64,000 bases of DNA from Kitasatospora sp. MAP5-34 (lineage in GTDB: Bacteria > Actinomycetota > Actinomycetes > Streptomycetales > Streptomycetaceae). Location of the stretch: assembly GCF_029894335.1 (NCBI RefSeq), contig NZ_JARXZC010000001.1, positions 124,001 to 188,000 on the forward strand, read 5' to 3'. Below are positions 16,878 to 25,463 of this stretch, piece by piece (within the stretch, counting starts at the first letter, position 1; every line of letters begins with the position of its first letter). The notes below the pieces were generated by a model, which made no database searches, was not told the DNA's origin, and saw only the letters and a program-made list of their open reading frames with translations. The translations under genes were made by a program, and so were the position numbers.

Positions 16878-19800
16878 CTACTCGCCCTCGGTCGTCACCG
16901 CCAGTGCGGCGTCCCGGACGTCCGCCGCCGGGTGGCGACGCAGCGAGCGCAGGGCCGTCCGCCACTGCTCGGGCCAGCCGAGGCGGGGGCCGATCGCCGC
17001 GACCAGGGCGGTGGCGAGCAGCCCGGCTGCCGGTCCGCCCTCGGTGGCGAGCCGTTCGGCTGCCGCGAGGACGCTCTCCGGGGTGAGCGGGAGCCGTCCG
17101 TGGGTGTGGTCCGACCGCAGGCGGCCGGCGGTCGCGGAGGCCAGGGCCGGACGCCCCGAGTGCGCGGCGGCCAAGGCGGACAGCTGCGCGTCGAGGTCGG
17201 CCGGGTCGGCGTCGAGATCGACGGTACGGCGGAGCAGGTCGATCCGGGTCGGTGTCAGTGACGGTTCGTCGGCCAGCAGCGCGGCCGCCGCTGTGAGCAC
17301 CGGCCGGGCCCGGCGATCGGGCCGTACCGAGAGCAGTTCGACGAGCCGCTGCCGGGCCGGCAGGTCCCGGTCGGCCAGCGCTTCGTACTCCCCGGCCCGT
17401 ACGGCCGCGAGCAGCCCGGTGACGGCCGTGTGCAGCAGGCTGCCCGGGTCCGCGCCGCCCAGCGGGTGCGCCGCGCCGGAGGTGGCGAGCGTCCCGAGGG
17501 TGCGGGCGGCGGACCGCCAGGTCGTACGGTTGCCGAGGTCGGTGATGCTCCGGGTGATCACCTCGAGGGCCTCGGGGGCGTACGCCGCCCAGCGGGGCAG
17601 CACTTGCAGGCCCACGTCGGCGACCTCGCGGTCGGCGGCCCCGCAGACCTGGGCCACCAGGTGGGCGTAGCGCGGGCGGTGGGCTTCGGTGAGCTCCCAT
17701 GGGTTGGTCCGCAGCAGTGCGTGCAAGGACTGCGGCGCCCCGTGAGCGGCGTCGGCGAGCAGTGTCCAGACCTGCTCCGAGCCCAGCAGCGTGGCCGAGA
17801 AGACGACTGCCGCCGCCTGCACGTCCAGGTGCTGGCCCGGTGCGTGGTAGGCGGCCACCAGCTGTTCGGCGGCCTGGCCGAGCGGCAGGTACTGGGCCGC
17901 CAGCCGGACGGCCTCCTTGCGGCTGGTCACCTTCACGCCCTGCGTGGCGGTCAGCAACTCTCCTACCATTACGGCGAGTTCGGAGGGCGAGGCGAAGCGC
18001 GCGGCGCGCGAGGCCGCGTAGACGGCCACCCGCGCCCGGTCGCCCCCGACGTGCGCGAGCAGGGTCGGCAGCTCCTCGGCCGGGTACTCCGTCCAGACCA
18101 GCGCGCCCAGCGCGGCCTCCGCGAGGACCACCTCCGGCGAGTCGGCGTAGCGCAGCGCGAGCACCCGGCCGTGCACCGGGAGGAACGCCGCCGCCCGGAG
18201 GGCTGCCGCCCGCGCATAGAGGGTCTGGGACTCGTCGGCGACTGCGGCGGCGACCAGCCGGGCGGCGGCCTCCTGCTGGCGGGGCAGCCAGCGGTGCGCG
18301 TCCCGGAAGGAGGGCAGCGGCAGGCGGGTGCCCTTCTTCAGGAACCTTCCGTACGGCGGCTGTTCGGCGATCAGCCGGTCCAGCAGATCCGTCCGGCGGG
18401 ACGTCAGTACCTGCTGGACGCATGGCAGTACCACTGCGGACGGCTCGCGTTCGAGCAGCTCCGCCACCCGTGCGCCCCGGGTGGACGGCTCGTCCAGCCA
18501 GAGCTGGGCGGCGGTGCGGAGCGCGTCGTTCTTGCCGCGCTTGATGGCGTCCCAGAGCAGCTGTTGCAGGGCGGGCATCCGGCGGGCGCGGTCGCCGAGG
18601 GACCGGGTGAGCGAGAAGAGCAGCTCGTAGTCCCGGGTCTTGGCGGCGGCGGCCAGCCAGGGGCTGAGTGCTTCGAGCACCTGGTCCTCCTGGCCGCGCC
18701 GGAGGGTGCGGTGCAGCTGGCCGAGATCGGCCCCGCCGGTGTAGCCAGTGATCCGCTCGAGGGCGTGCAACGCCCAAGCCAGGAGGGTTGGTTCGCCGTC
18801 CGCCGCGTTCTCTCGCAGTAGGGCGACGGCGAGCCGGCGCAGTGCCTGCCTGGTCCGGTGGGAGCTGTCGCGGGCCTCCAGCGCGTCCGTCAGGATGCGG
18901 TCGAGCAGCGGGGTGCTCTCTGCGGTGAACAGGACCGGTGGCAGTTGGGCGAGCGCCTCCAGGGCGGCGGAGCGCACCGGGTCCTGCTCGTTGCGCAACT
19001 TGACTGCCAGATCCAGCACTTGGAGCACTACTGTCGGGTCGCCGGAGCGGCCGGCGTTGGCGACCAGCAGCGGCCAGGCGCGGGCCCGGTCGCCCGCCTC
19101 GGGGCGGCGGATCGCGGTGAGCAGCTCCGGCTGCGCCTCGGCCGCCGGGAGGTGGGCCAGCGAGGTCAGGACGGTGTGCCGGTCGGCGCCGGCGGCGGTG
19201 TGGCGCCGGACGTCCGCCCGGGCCCGGGCCCAGCGGAACTCGCGTGGCAGCAGGTCGAGTTCGCTGAACCGGTCGGTGTTCAGCCCCTCGCTCGCCGCTT
19301 CGAAGAAGGCGGCTCGGCGGCTCGGCGGCAGGACCCTCAACAGGACGGCGAAGTGCGCGGGGTGGCCGAAATAGTGCCGGCCCAGCGCCACCAGCGACGG
19401 CGGGTCGGCTGCCACCAGCCGACGCAGCATCGACCGCGTCGGCAGCGGCAGGTAGGTCTGCTCGCCGTGCTCCGGGTTGATCATCCACCGGACGGCACGC
19501 TCGGCGTCGGCCGTGATGAGCTCGCCGAGCAGGCGGTGCAAGGGGCCGATCAGCTGCGGCGAGCAGTACCGTTCCAGCAGGCCGAGGACCCGTTCGGGGT
19601 GCGCCGGGGCGGCTGCGGCAACGCCGTCCGCGCGCTGCTGCCACCACATCGCGCGCTGCTGACGCGGCCGTTCGGCGAGTTCCCGCTCGGCGAGGTCCAG
19701 CAGTACTTCGGGATGGCAACGGCCGAGCGGAGTCCAGGAGTTGACGGCATAGCCGAGCTCCGGCAGCAGCCGGGCCACGAACTCCGGCGAGCAGGCGGGG

Positions 19801-20234
19801 AGCAGCCGCACGGCCTCGCCGTCACCCCAGTTCGCACGCAGGGTGATGACCAACCGCTCGGCCAGCGCGGTGCGGTGGCTGGCGGTCACCATCCTGGTGA
19901 GCTGCCGGCGGACGACGGCGGAGGCGTCCTCGTACGCGGCCTCGATCGCCGAGTCCGGTACGGGCAGGGTCCGCGCCGCCCGCAGCGCGTAGCCCCGCAC
20001 CACCTGGTCCCGGTCGGCCAGCCGCTCCGCCAGGTAGTCCGTCTGCCGCCCCATCAGCGCGGCGAGCGCCGCGAGCCGCCTCTCGTACAGGCCGCGCCCG
20101 TCCAGCTCCGCCAGGACGGCGGGCAGGTCCCCGGTGTGGGCGAGCGATCGCACGGCCTTGGCCAGCTGCTGCTGGCGGGCCGGGTGGGGGAGCGGATCGA
20201 GGGACTCGAGCAGTTGATCGACAGTACGGGACAT
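16878..20234 (-). CDS. Large HEAT-like helical-repeat protein
   Basis: The protein has 1118 residues from ATG 20234 (MSRTVDQLLESLDPLPHPARQQQ). It has no signal peptide or membrane helix. It is a continuous succession of 30-45-residue helical hairpins rich in Leu, Ala and Arg (for example DQVVRGYALRAARTLPVPDSAIEAAYEDASAVVRRQL and VRSAALEALAQLPPVLFTAESTPLLDRILTDALEA), the look of HEAT/ARM-type solenoids. No enzymatic motif is visible. Such solenoids are scaffolds for protein or nucleic-acid partners. Similar large proteins of unknown role occur in streptomycetes. It is divergent from the phosphatase-like gene, with about 107 bases between the starts. Fold class is reasonably secure; function is unknown. 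Confidence 0.85.
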   Translation of the reverse strand: MSRTVDQLLESLDPLPHPARQQQLAKAVRSLAHTGDLPAVLAELDGRGLYERRLAALAALMGRQTDYLAERLADRDQVVRGYALRAARTLPVPDSAIEAAYEDASAVVRRQLTRMVTASHRTALAERLVITLRANWGDGEAVRLLPACSPEFVARLLPELGYAVNSWTPLGRCHPEVLLDLAERELAERPRQQRAMWWQQRADGVAAAAPAHPERVLGLLERYCSPQLIGPLHRLLGELITADAERAVRWMINPEHGEQTYLPLPTRSMLRRLVAADPPSLVALGRHYFGHPAHFAVLLRVLPPSRRAAFFEAASEGLNTDRFSELDLLPREFRWARARADVRRHTAAGADRHTVLTSLAHLPAAEAQPELLTAIRRPEAGDRARAWPLLVANAGRSGDPTVVLQVLDLAVKLRNEQDPVRSAALEALAQLPPVLFTAESTPLLDRILTDALEARDSSHRTRQALRRLAVALLRENAADGEPTLLAWALHALERITGYTGGADLGQLHRTLRRGQEDQVLEALSPWLAAAAKTRDYELLFSLTRSLGDRARRMPALQQLLWDAIKRGKNDALRTAAQLWLDEPSTRGARVAELLEREPSAVVLPCVQQVLTSRRTDLLDRLIAEQPPYGRFLKKGTRLPLPSFRDAHRWLPRQQEAAARLVAAAVADESQTLYARAAALRAAAFLPVHGRVLALRYADSPEVVLAEAALGALVWTEYPAEELPTLLAHVGGDRARVAVYAASRAARFASPSELAVMVGELLTATQGVKVTSRKEAVRLAAQYLPLGQAAEQLVAAYHAPGQHLDVQAAAVVFSATLLGSEQVWTLLADAAHGAPQSLHALLRTNPWELTEAHRPRYAHLVAQVCGAADREVADVGLQVLPRWAAYAPEALEVITRSITDLGNRTTWRSAARTLGTLATSGAAHPLGGADPGSLLHTAVTGLLAAVRAGEYEALADRDLPARQRLVELLSVRPDRRARPVLTAAAALLADEPSLTPTRIDLLRRTVDLDADPADLDAQLSALAAAHSGRPALASATAGRLRSDHTHGRLPLTPESVLAAAERLATEGGPAAGLLATALVAAIGPRLGWPEQWRTALRSLRRHPAADVRDAALAVTTEGE

Positions 20235-20341
20235 GGCGTAGATTCTGCCCGGACCGGACTCAGCGGCCCACTGATATATCGCGTGGGCCGCCCAGTGCCT
20301 GTGGCCCTCATGCACTCACCCCGACCGAAAGCGCTGGTGCC

Positions 20342-20851
20342 ATGCGACCCGCCCTCTTCACCATCGACCGTCCGGGCCCGGGGCAGTTGAGCACCATGGC
20401 CAGACCGCGTGGCGGCGACTGGCTCGCGGACGAGATGACCGCTCTGCACGAGCACGGCGTGGACGTCCTGGTCTGCGCCCTGACCGGGCCGGAACTCCAT
20501 GAGCTCGCGCTCACGGAGGAACCCCGGGCGGCTGCGGCGGCCGGGCTGCGGTTCGTCGCGATACCCATCCCCGACCGCACCGTCCCCGACACCGCCACGA
20601 TCCTGCCCGCCCTGCGCGGGCTCGCCGCAGAGTTGGGTGCGGGCGCACACATCGTCACCCACTGCCGGGCGGGCATCGGACGCTCCTCGCTCCTCGCTGC
20701 CGCGCTGCTAATCCTGAACGGCACCGACCCCGACACCGCCTGGAGCGGGATCGAACGCGCGCGCGGCCTTGCCGTCCCGGACACCGGCGAGCAGCGGCAG
20801 TGGGCGTTCGACTTCCGTGACACGCTCGAATCCGGTTCAGCCCCGGAGTAG
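20342..20851 (+). CDS. Protein-tyrosine/dual-specificity phosphatase-like protein
   Basis: The protein has 169 residues. The P-loop HCRAGIGRSS is present, with nucleophile Cys108 and Arg114 in the CX5R arrangement, preceded by the hydrophobic strand AHIVT. A general-acid candidate lies in the IPIPDRTVPD loop (Asp78 region), as in compact DSP/PTP folds. The size fits a single-domain cytoplasmic phosphatase acting on phosphotyrosine, phosphoserine/threonine or a small phosphoester. It stands alone, divergent from the large helical-repeat gene. Whether the two are functionally linked is open. Confidence 0.85.
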   Translation: MRPALFTIDRPGPGQLSTMARPRGGDWLADEMTALHEHGVDVLVCALTGPELHELALTEEPRAAAAAGLRFVAIPIPDRTVPDTATILPALRGLAAELGAGAHIVTHCRAGIGRSSLLAAALLILNGTDPDTAWSGIERARGLAVPDTGEQRQWAFDFRDTLESGSAPE

Positions 20852-20905
20852 CCGCTCGAAGCACCAGGAGTCGTCCGGCCGACGAAACGAGCCGGCCCGC
20901 GCAGG

Positions 20906-21652
20906 TCAGCCGAGGAAGCCGCGCAACAGGGCGGCGGTCGCCTCCAGGTGCTCCTCGGTGGACCGGCGGGCGTTGTCGATGTCGCCCTTGAGGATCGCCT
21001 CCGCCATCGCCCGGTGCTGTTCGCAGGCGTGGGCGATGTTGCGTTCCAGCATGGGGATTGCGTTGAGCAGGTCGTTGAGCCGCATCCGGCTCTCCGCGAC
21101 GCCGGCGGCCAGCGAGTGGGAGCCGGTCAGTTCGGCGATCGCCAGGTGGAAGCGGGAGTCGAGCTGGCGGTACGCGTCAGGGGCGGCGTCCTCCACGTCG
21201 GTGAGGCGTTCCAGCAGGTACTCGCGCTGCTCGGTGGTGAGCGTGCGTCTGGCGGCCTGTTCGGCCGCGCCGGTCTCCAGGACCATCCGGAAGGTGAGCG
21301 CGTCCTCCAGCTCGGTGCCCATGTCCTGGACGGCGCGCCGGAGTTCGCCGAGGTCGGGCGGGGGGAGGCGGTAGGTGACGAAGGTGCCGCCGTAGCGTCC
21401 CCGGCGCGACTCGACGCACCCGGCCTGCTGGAGTGAGCGGATCGCGTCGCGCAGGGTCTCCCGGCTGACGTTCAGCCGGGCGGCGAGTTCGCGTTCGGCG
21501 GGCAGGCGGTCGCCGTACCCGAAGACGCCGAGCTTGACCGCCTCCAGGATCCGTTCGACCGTCTCCTCGAACGCGTTGCCCGTCCGGACGGGGCGGAAGA
21601 TCGCGCCGCCCTGCCAGTCCATCCGTGTGTCGCGCTCGCCTGCTTGGTCCAC
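20906..21652 (-). CDS. GntR-family regulator, FadR subfamily (FCD domain)
   Basis: The protein has 248 residues from GTG 21652; ATG 21622 is an alternative start ten codons in. The N-terminal winged helix reads FEETVERILEAVKLGVFGYGDRLPAERELAARLNVSRETLRDAIRSLQQAGCVESRRGRYGGTFV in parts across residues 27-92. The C-terminal all-helical FCD domain carries metal-binding His residues (FHLAIAELTGSH; HACEQHRAM; EEHL). Divergent from the APC permease/ligase operon, it is the obvious regulator of that operon, probably a repressor relieved by a pathway ligand. Two dyads in the intergenic region are candidate binding sites. Confidence 0.92.
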   Translation of the reverse strand: MDQAGERDTRMDWQGGAIFRPVRTGNAFEETVERILEAVKLGVFGYGDRLPAERELAARLNVSRETLRDAIRSLQQAGCVESRRGRYGGTFVTYRLPPPDLGELRRAVQDMGTELEDALTFRMVLETGAAEQAARRTLTTEQREYLLERLTDVEDAAPDAYRQLDSRFHLAIAELTGSHSLAAGVAESRMRLNDLLNAIPMLERNIAHACEQHRAMAEAILKGDIDNARRSTEEHLEATAALLRGFLG

Positions 21653-21743
21653 CAGGGAATCGTACCGAGGTGCGGTTCGCTTTGGCGGGGCCCGAAGAGG
21701 CTCTTGACGTGGGGGGCGCCGGGGGTGAAACATACGCGCTACG

Positions 21744-21769
21744 TCAATGGTCTGCTTTCGGGCCATTGA
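21744..21769. promoter_or_regulatory. Dyad upstream of the permease operon (candidate FadR-type operator)
   Basis: Perfect 7-base arms (TCAATGG at 21744-21750 and CCATTGA at 21763-21769) are separated by 12 bases, midway between the regulator and the permease starts. The position fits an operator, but the spacing is long for a GntR-type site, so it might instead be a promoter-associated hairpin. Confidence 0.4.
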
Positions 21770-21773
21770 TCGA

Positions 21774-21787
21774 CCACAGTGCTGTGG
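21774..21787. promoter_or_regulatory. 14-bp palindrome upstream of the permease gene
   Basis: CCACAG and CTGTGG are separated by TG. It lies 43 bases before the permease start codon and next to the longer dyad, and is a compact candidate operator for the divergent regulator. Confidence 0.4.
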
Positions 21788-21829
21788 GCGCACGTTTCGG
21801 ATTCCCCCACCGAACCCCCAGGGGTGCGC

Positions 21830-23398
21830 ATGTCGCCTGAACCTTCACCCGTCGACCATTCCGGCACAGCGATGTTGTCGGCAGACACCTCCTCTGTTAC
21901 ATCTGACGAACAACGTCTGCGCGAGCTCGGCTACACCCAGGAGCTCGCCCGCTCCATGTCGGGCTTCTCCAACTTCGCGCTCTCCTTCTCGGTCGTCTCG
22001 ATCCTCTCCGGCTGTCTCACCCTCTACGGCTTCGGCATGGTCACCGGCGGTCCCGCCGTGATCATCTGGGGCTGGCCGGTGGTCGGCCTGATGACGCTCT
22101 GCGTCGCCCTCGCGATGGCCGAGATCTGCTCCAGCTACCCGACCGCAGGCGGGTTGTACTACTGGGCCGCCAAGCTCGCGCCCTCACGTGGGCCGGCCTG
22201 GAGCTGGTTCACCGGTTACTTCAACTTCATGGGCCAGGTGGCCGTCACCGCCGGGGTGGACTTCGGCGCCGCGATCTTCACCAATGCCTTCCTCGAACTG
22301 CAGTGGGGATTCGCCGCCACCCCCGGGCACACGGTGGCGATCTTCGCCGTGATCCTGCTCGCCCACGGGTTGCTCAACACCCAGGGCGTACGGCTGGTGG
22401 CGATTCTCAACAACGTCAGCGTCTGGTGGCACATGGCCGGCGTCGCGATCATCGTCGGCGCGCTCGCCATCGTGCCCTCGCACCACGCCTCGGTGTCCTT
22501 CGTCTTCACCAAGTTCGTGAACGAGACGGGCTTCCACAGCTCCTTCTACGTCGCCATGTTGGGCCTGCTGCTCGCCCAGTACACGCTGACCGGCTACGAC
22601 GCCTCCGCCCACATGACGGAGGAGACCCACGACGCCGCCCGCTCCGGCCCCAAGGGCATCGTCAACTCCGTGCTGGTCTCGCTGGTCGCAGGCTGGATAC
22701 TGCTGCTCGGCATCACCTTCGCGATCCAGAACTACGACGGCGCGGTCAACAGCACCACCGGGGTCCCGCCCGCCCAGATCTTCCTGGACGCCGTCGGGTC
22801 GACCGGTGCCAAGCTGCTCCTACTGATCGTGATCGGCGCCCAGTTCTTCTGCGGCATGGCCTCCGTCACCGCCAACTCCCGTATGATCTACGCCTTCTCG
22901 CGGGACGGCGCGCTCCCCGGCTCGCGGTTCTGGCACCGGATCAACCCGCGCACCCAGACCCCCACCAGCGCCGTCTGGCTCGCCACCGGCGGCGCCTTCC
23001 TGCTCGGCGCCCAGGACCTCTGGAACGCGACCGCCTACGCCGCCGTCACCTCCGTCTCGGTGATCGGCCTCTACATCGCCTACGTCATCCCAGTGTTCCT
23101 GAGACTCCGTCAGGGTGACGCCTTCCAGCTCGGGCCGTGGAATCTCGGCCGCTGGAGCCGACCCATCGGTATCGTGGCGGTGGTCTGGACCGTCGTGATC
23201 ACCGTGCTGTTCATGCTCCCCACCCTCAACCCCATCACCGCAGCCAACTTCAACTACACACCCGTCGCCGTCGCGGCCGTCCTCGGCTTCGCCGGAGTGT
23301 GGTGGCTGGTCTCGGCCCGGCACTGGTTCACCGGGCCCAAGGTCCAGGGCCCGCCGGAGCAACTGGCCGACCAGCCGAGCGAACTGGAGACCCGATGA
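21830..23398 (+). CDS. APC-family amino acid/amine permease
   Basis: The protein has 522 residues from ATG 21830, with AGGGG upstream; ATG 21872 is a less likely start. It has a short cytoplasmic N-terminus with LRELGYTQELARSMSGFSNFALSFSVVSIL, the signature entry to the first helix of the APC (AAT/GABA-permease-like) superfamily. About 12 helices follow, with SRDGALPGSRFWHRINPRTQTPT in the conserved cytoplasmic loop. Family members import amino acids, GABA, ethanolamine or polyamines by cation symport. The stop overlaps the ligase gene start (ATGA), so the transported amine is probably the substrate of the enzymes encoded next. Confidence 0.93.
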   Translation: MSPEPSPVDHSGTAMLSADTSSVTSDEQRLRELGYTQELARSMSGFSNFALSFSVVSILSGCLTLYGFGMVTGGPAVIIWGWPVVGLMTLCVALAMAEICSSYPTAGGLYYWAAKLAPSRGPAWSWFTGYFNFMGQVAVTAGVDFGAAIFTNAFLELQWGFAATPGHTVAIFAVILLAHGLLNTQGVRLVAILNNVSVWWHMAGVAIIVGALAIVPSHHASVSFVFTKFVNETGFHSSFYVAMLGLLLAQYTLTGYDASAHMTEETHDAARSGPKGIVNSVLVSLVAGWILLLGITFAIQNYDGAVNSTTGVPPAQIFLDAVGSTGAKLLLLIVIGAQFFCGMASVTANSRMIYAFSRDGALPGSRFWHRINPRTQTPTSAVWLATGGAFLLGAQDLWNATAYAAVTSVSVIGLYIAYVIPVFLRLRQGDAFQLGPWNLGRWSRPIGIVAVVWTVVITVLFMLPTLNPITAANFNYTPVAVAAVLGFAGVWWLVSARHWFTGPKVQGPPEQLADQPSELETR

Positions 23399-24753
23399 GC
23401 AGTCCCCGCCTCACCCTGGAACGCCTGCACAACCTCGTCGCCGACGGGTCGGTGGACACCGTCGTGCTCGCCATGACCGACATGCAGGGCCGCCTTCAGG
23501 GCAAGCGCATCGCCGCCGAGTTCTTCCTCTCCGACGTCGTCCCGAACGCGGCCGAGGGCTGCGGTTACCTGCTCGCCGTCGACATCGACATGAACACCGT
23601 TGACGGGTACGAGAGTTCGTCCTGGGAGACCGGCTACGGCGACTTCGTCTTCACCCCCGACCTGACCACGCTGCGCAGGATCCCCTGGCACCCCGCCACC
23701 GTGATGGTCCAGTGCGACGTGAACAACCACGACGGTACCCCCGTCACGGTCTCGCCCCGGCAGATCCTGCGCCGGCAGCTGGAGCGCCTCGCCGCGTACG
23801 GGTGGCACGCCTACGCGGGCACCGAGCTGGAGTTCATCGTCTTCCGCGACACCTACGAGCAGGCGTGGAACAAGGACTACAACAAGCTCACCCCCGTGAA
23901 CCAGTACAACGTCGACTACTCCATCCTCGGGACGTCCAGGGTCGAACCGCTGCTGCGCCGCCTGCGCAACGAGATGGCCGGCGCCGGGCTCACCGTCGAG
24001 TCGGCGAAGGGTGAGTGCAACCTCGGGCAGCACGAGATCGCCTTCAAGTACGGCCCGGCACTGGTCACTTGTGACGACCACTCGGTCTACAAGACCGGCG
24101 CCAAGGAGATCGCCGCGCAGGAGGGCGTCAGCCTGACCTTCATGGCGAAGTTCAACGAGCGCGAGGGCAACTCCTGTCACATCCACCTGAGTCTGCGGGA
24201 CGACGACGGCGCTTCGGTGATGGCGGGCGACGGGCCGCACGGCTTCTCGAAGGTGATGGAGCACTTCCTGGCCGGGCAGCTCGTCTGCCTCGCCGACTTC
24301 TCGCTGCTGCTCGCGCCGACCGTCAACTCCTACAAGCGGTACGTCCCCGGCAGCTTCGCGCCCACCGCCATCGCCTGGGGACGCGACAACCGTACCTGCG
24401 CCCTGCGGGTGGTCGGCCACGGGCCCTCGCTGCGCTTCGAGAACCGGGTGCCCGGCGGCGACGTCAACCCCTACCTCGCGGTGGCTGCCCTGATCGCCGC
24501 CGGTCTGCACGGGGTCGAGCAACAGCTCGAATTGGAACCGGAGTTCACCGGGAACGCGTACGCCTCGGACGCCCGCCGGGTACCCGCCGCGCTGCGGGAC
24601 GCCATCGACGCGTTCGAGCACAGCGAGGTGGCGGCCCAGGCCTTCGGCAAGGATGTCGTCAAGCACTACACCCACGCGGGCCGGGTCGAACTCGCCGCCT
24701 TCGACGCGGCGGTGACCGACTGGGAGCGGCGCCGCGGATTCGAGCGGCTGTGA
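23395..24753 (+). CDS. Glutamine-synthetase-like gamma-glutamyl-amine ligase (GlnA3/GlnA4/PuuA group)
   Basis: The protein has 452 residues. A beta-grasp N-domain (LVLAMTDMQGRLQGKR) precedes the catalytic domain, which carries the metal- and glutamate-binding elements: GTELEFIVF, SAKGECNLGQHEIAFKY, NEREGNSCHIHLSL, NSYKRYVPGSFAP, RDNRTCALRVVG and FENRVPGGDVNPYLAVAALIAAG. It is shorter than true GlnA (about 470) and lacks the typical adenylylation tail. The context (amine permease, C26 amidase, aldehyde dehydrogenase) points to ATP-dependent gamma-glutamylation of an amine such as ethanolamine or a polyamine rather than ammonia assimilation. The exact substrate is inference. Confidence 0.9.
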   Translation: MSSPRLTLERLHNLVADGSVDTVVLAMTDMQGRLQGKRIAAEFFLSDVVPNAAEGCGYLLAVDIDMNTVDGYESSSWETGYGDFVFTPDLTTLRRIPWHPATVMVQCDVNNHDGTPVTVSPRQILRRQLERLAAYGWHAYAGTELEFIVFRDTYEQAWNKDYNKLTPVNQYNVDYSILGTSRVEPLLRRLRNEMAGAGLTVESAKGECNLGQHEIAFKYGPALVTCDDHSVYKTGAKEIAAQEGVSLTFMAKFNEREGNSCHIHLSLRDDDGASVMAGDGPHGFSKVMEHFLAGQLVCLADFSLLLAPTVNSYKRYVPGSFAPTAIAWGRDNRTCALRVVGHGPSLRFENRVPGGDVNPYLAVAALIAAGLHGVEQQLELEPEFTGNAYASDARRVPAALRDAIDAFEHSEVAAQAFGKDVVKHYTHAGRVELAAFDAAVTDWERRRGFERL

Positions 24754-25463
24754 CGGTACGTCCGCTGGTGGGGATCACCAGCTACCTCGAGGAGGCCGCC
24801 TGGGGCGTCTGGCGCCAGCCCGCCGCCCTCCTCCCGCAGAGCTACCTGAACGCCGTCAGCAGGTCCGGGGCCACCCCGGTGCTGCTGCCGCCGCAGACCG
24901 GTGACACCGGCCGACTGCTCGACCGGCTCGACGGGTTGGTCATCGCGGGCGGCTCCGACATCGACCCCGCCCGGTACGGCGCACCGGCGCACCCGCTCAC
25001 CGACCTGCCGCACGAGCTGCGCGACGCCTGGGAGTTCGATCTCCTGCGCGGCGCGCTGGACCGGGACCTGCCACTGCTCGGCGTCTGCCGGGGCATGCAG
25101 CTGCTCAACGTCGCGCTCGGCGGCGACCTGGTGCAGCACCTGCCCGACCAGGTCGGCGGCGAGGATCACAAGATCGCGCCCGGCACCTACAACCGCCAGC
25201 CGGTGCTGATCAGCCCGGGCAGCAGACTCGGCGGGATCATGGGCCGCTCCGCCAAGGTCCCGTGCTACCACCACCAGGCGATCGGCCGGCTCGGCAGCGG
25301 GCTGCGCGCGACCGCATGGAGCGCGGACGAGTCGGTCGAGGCTGTCGAACTGCCCGACCACAGCTTCGCGTTGGGCGTGCAATGGCACCCGGAGGCCGAC
25401 CCGACCGACGCCCGACTGTTCGACGCTTTCGTCCTCGCCACCCGTAAGGAGACCAAGCAATGA
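24750..25463 (+). CDS. Gamma-glutamyl hydrolase, peptidase C26 (PuuD-like)
   Basis: The protein has 237 residues from GTG 24750, overlapping the ligase stop. It is a class I glutamine-amidotransferase fold: oxyanion strand GLVIAGGSDIDPARY (residues 63-76), nucleophile Cys113 in LLGVCRGMQLLN, and the His-Glu pair in GVQWHPEADP (about 208-217). In the gamma-glutamyl pathway this enzyme removes the gamma-glutamyl group after the amine carbon has been oxidised, releasing glutamate. It is translationally coupled to both neighbours. Confidence 0.93.
   Translation: MTVRPLVGITSYLEEAAWGVWRQPAALLPQSYLNAVSRSGATPVLLPPQTGDTGRLLDRLDGLVIAGGSDIDPARYGAPAHPLTDLPHELRDAWEFDLLRGALDRDLPLLGVCRGMQLLNVALGGDLVQHLPDQVGGEDHKIAPGTYNRQPVLISPGSRLGGIMGRSAKVPCYHHQAIGRLGSGLRATAWSADESVEAVELPDHSFALGVQWHPEADPTDARLFDAFVLATRKETKQ

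Noticed and set aside
16540..19719. Very long second-frame open reading frame (about 1059 codons) inside the helical-repeat gene
   Set aside because: Its composition is extreme in Arg, Pro, Gly and Ala with no recognisable domain, as expected for a frame shadowing a high-GC gene. The other frame has a sensible protein, start and neighbours.
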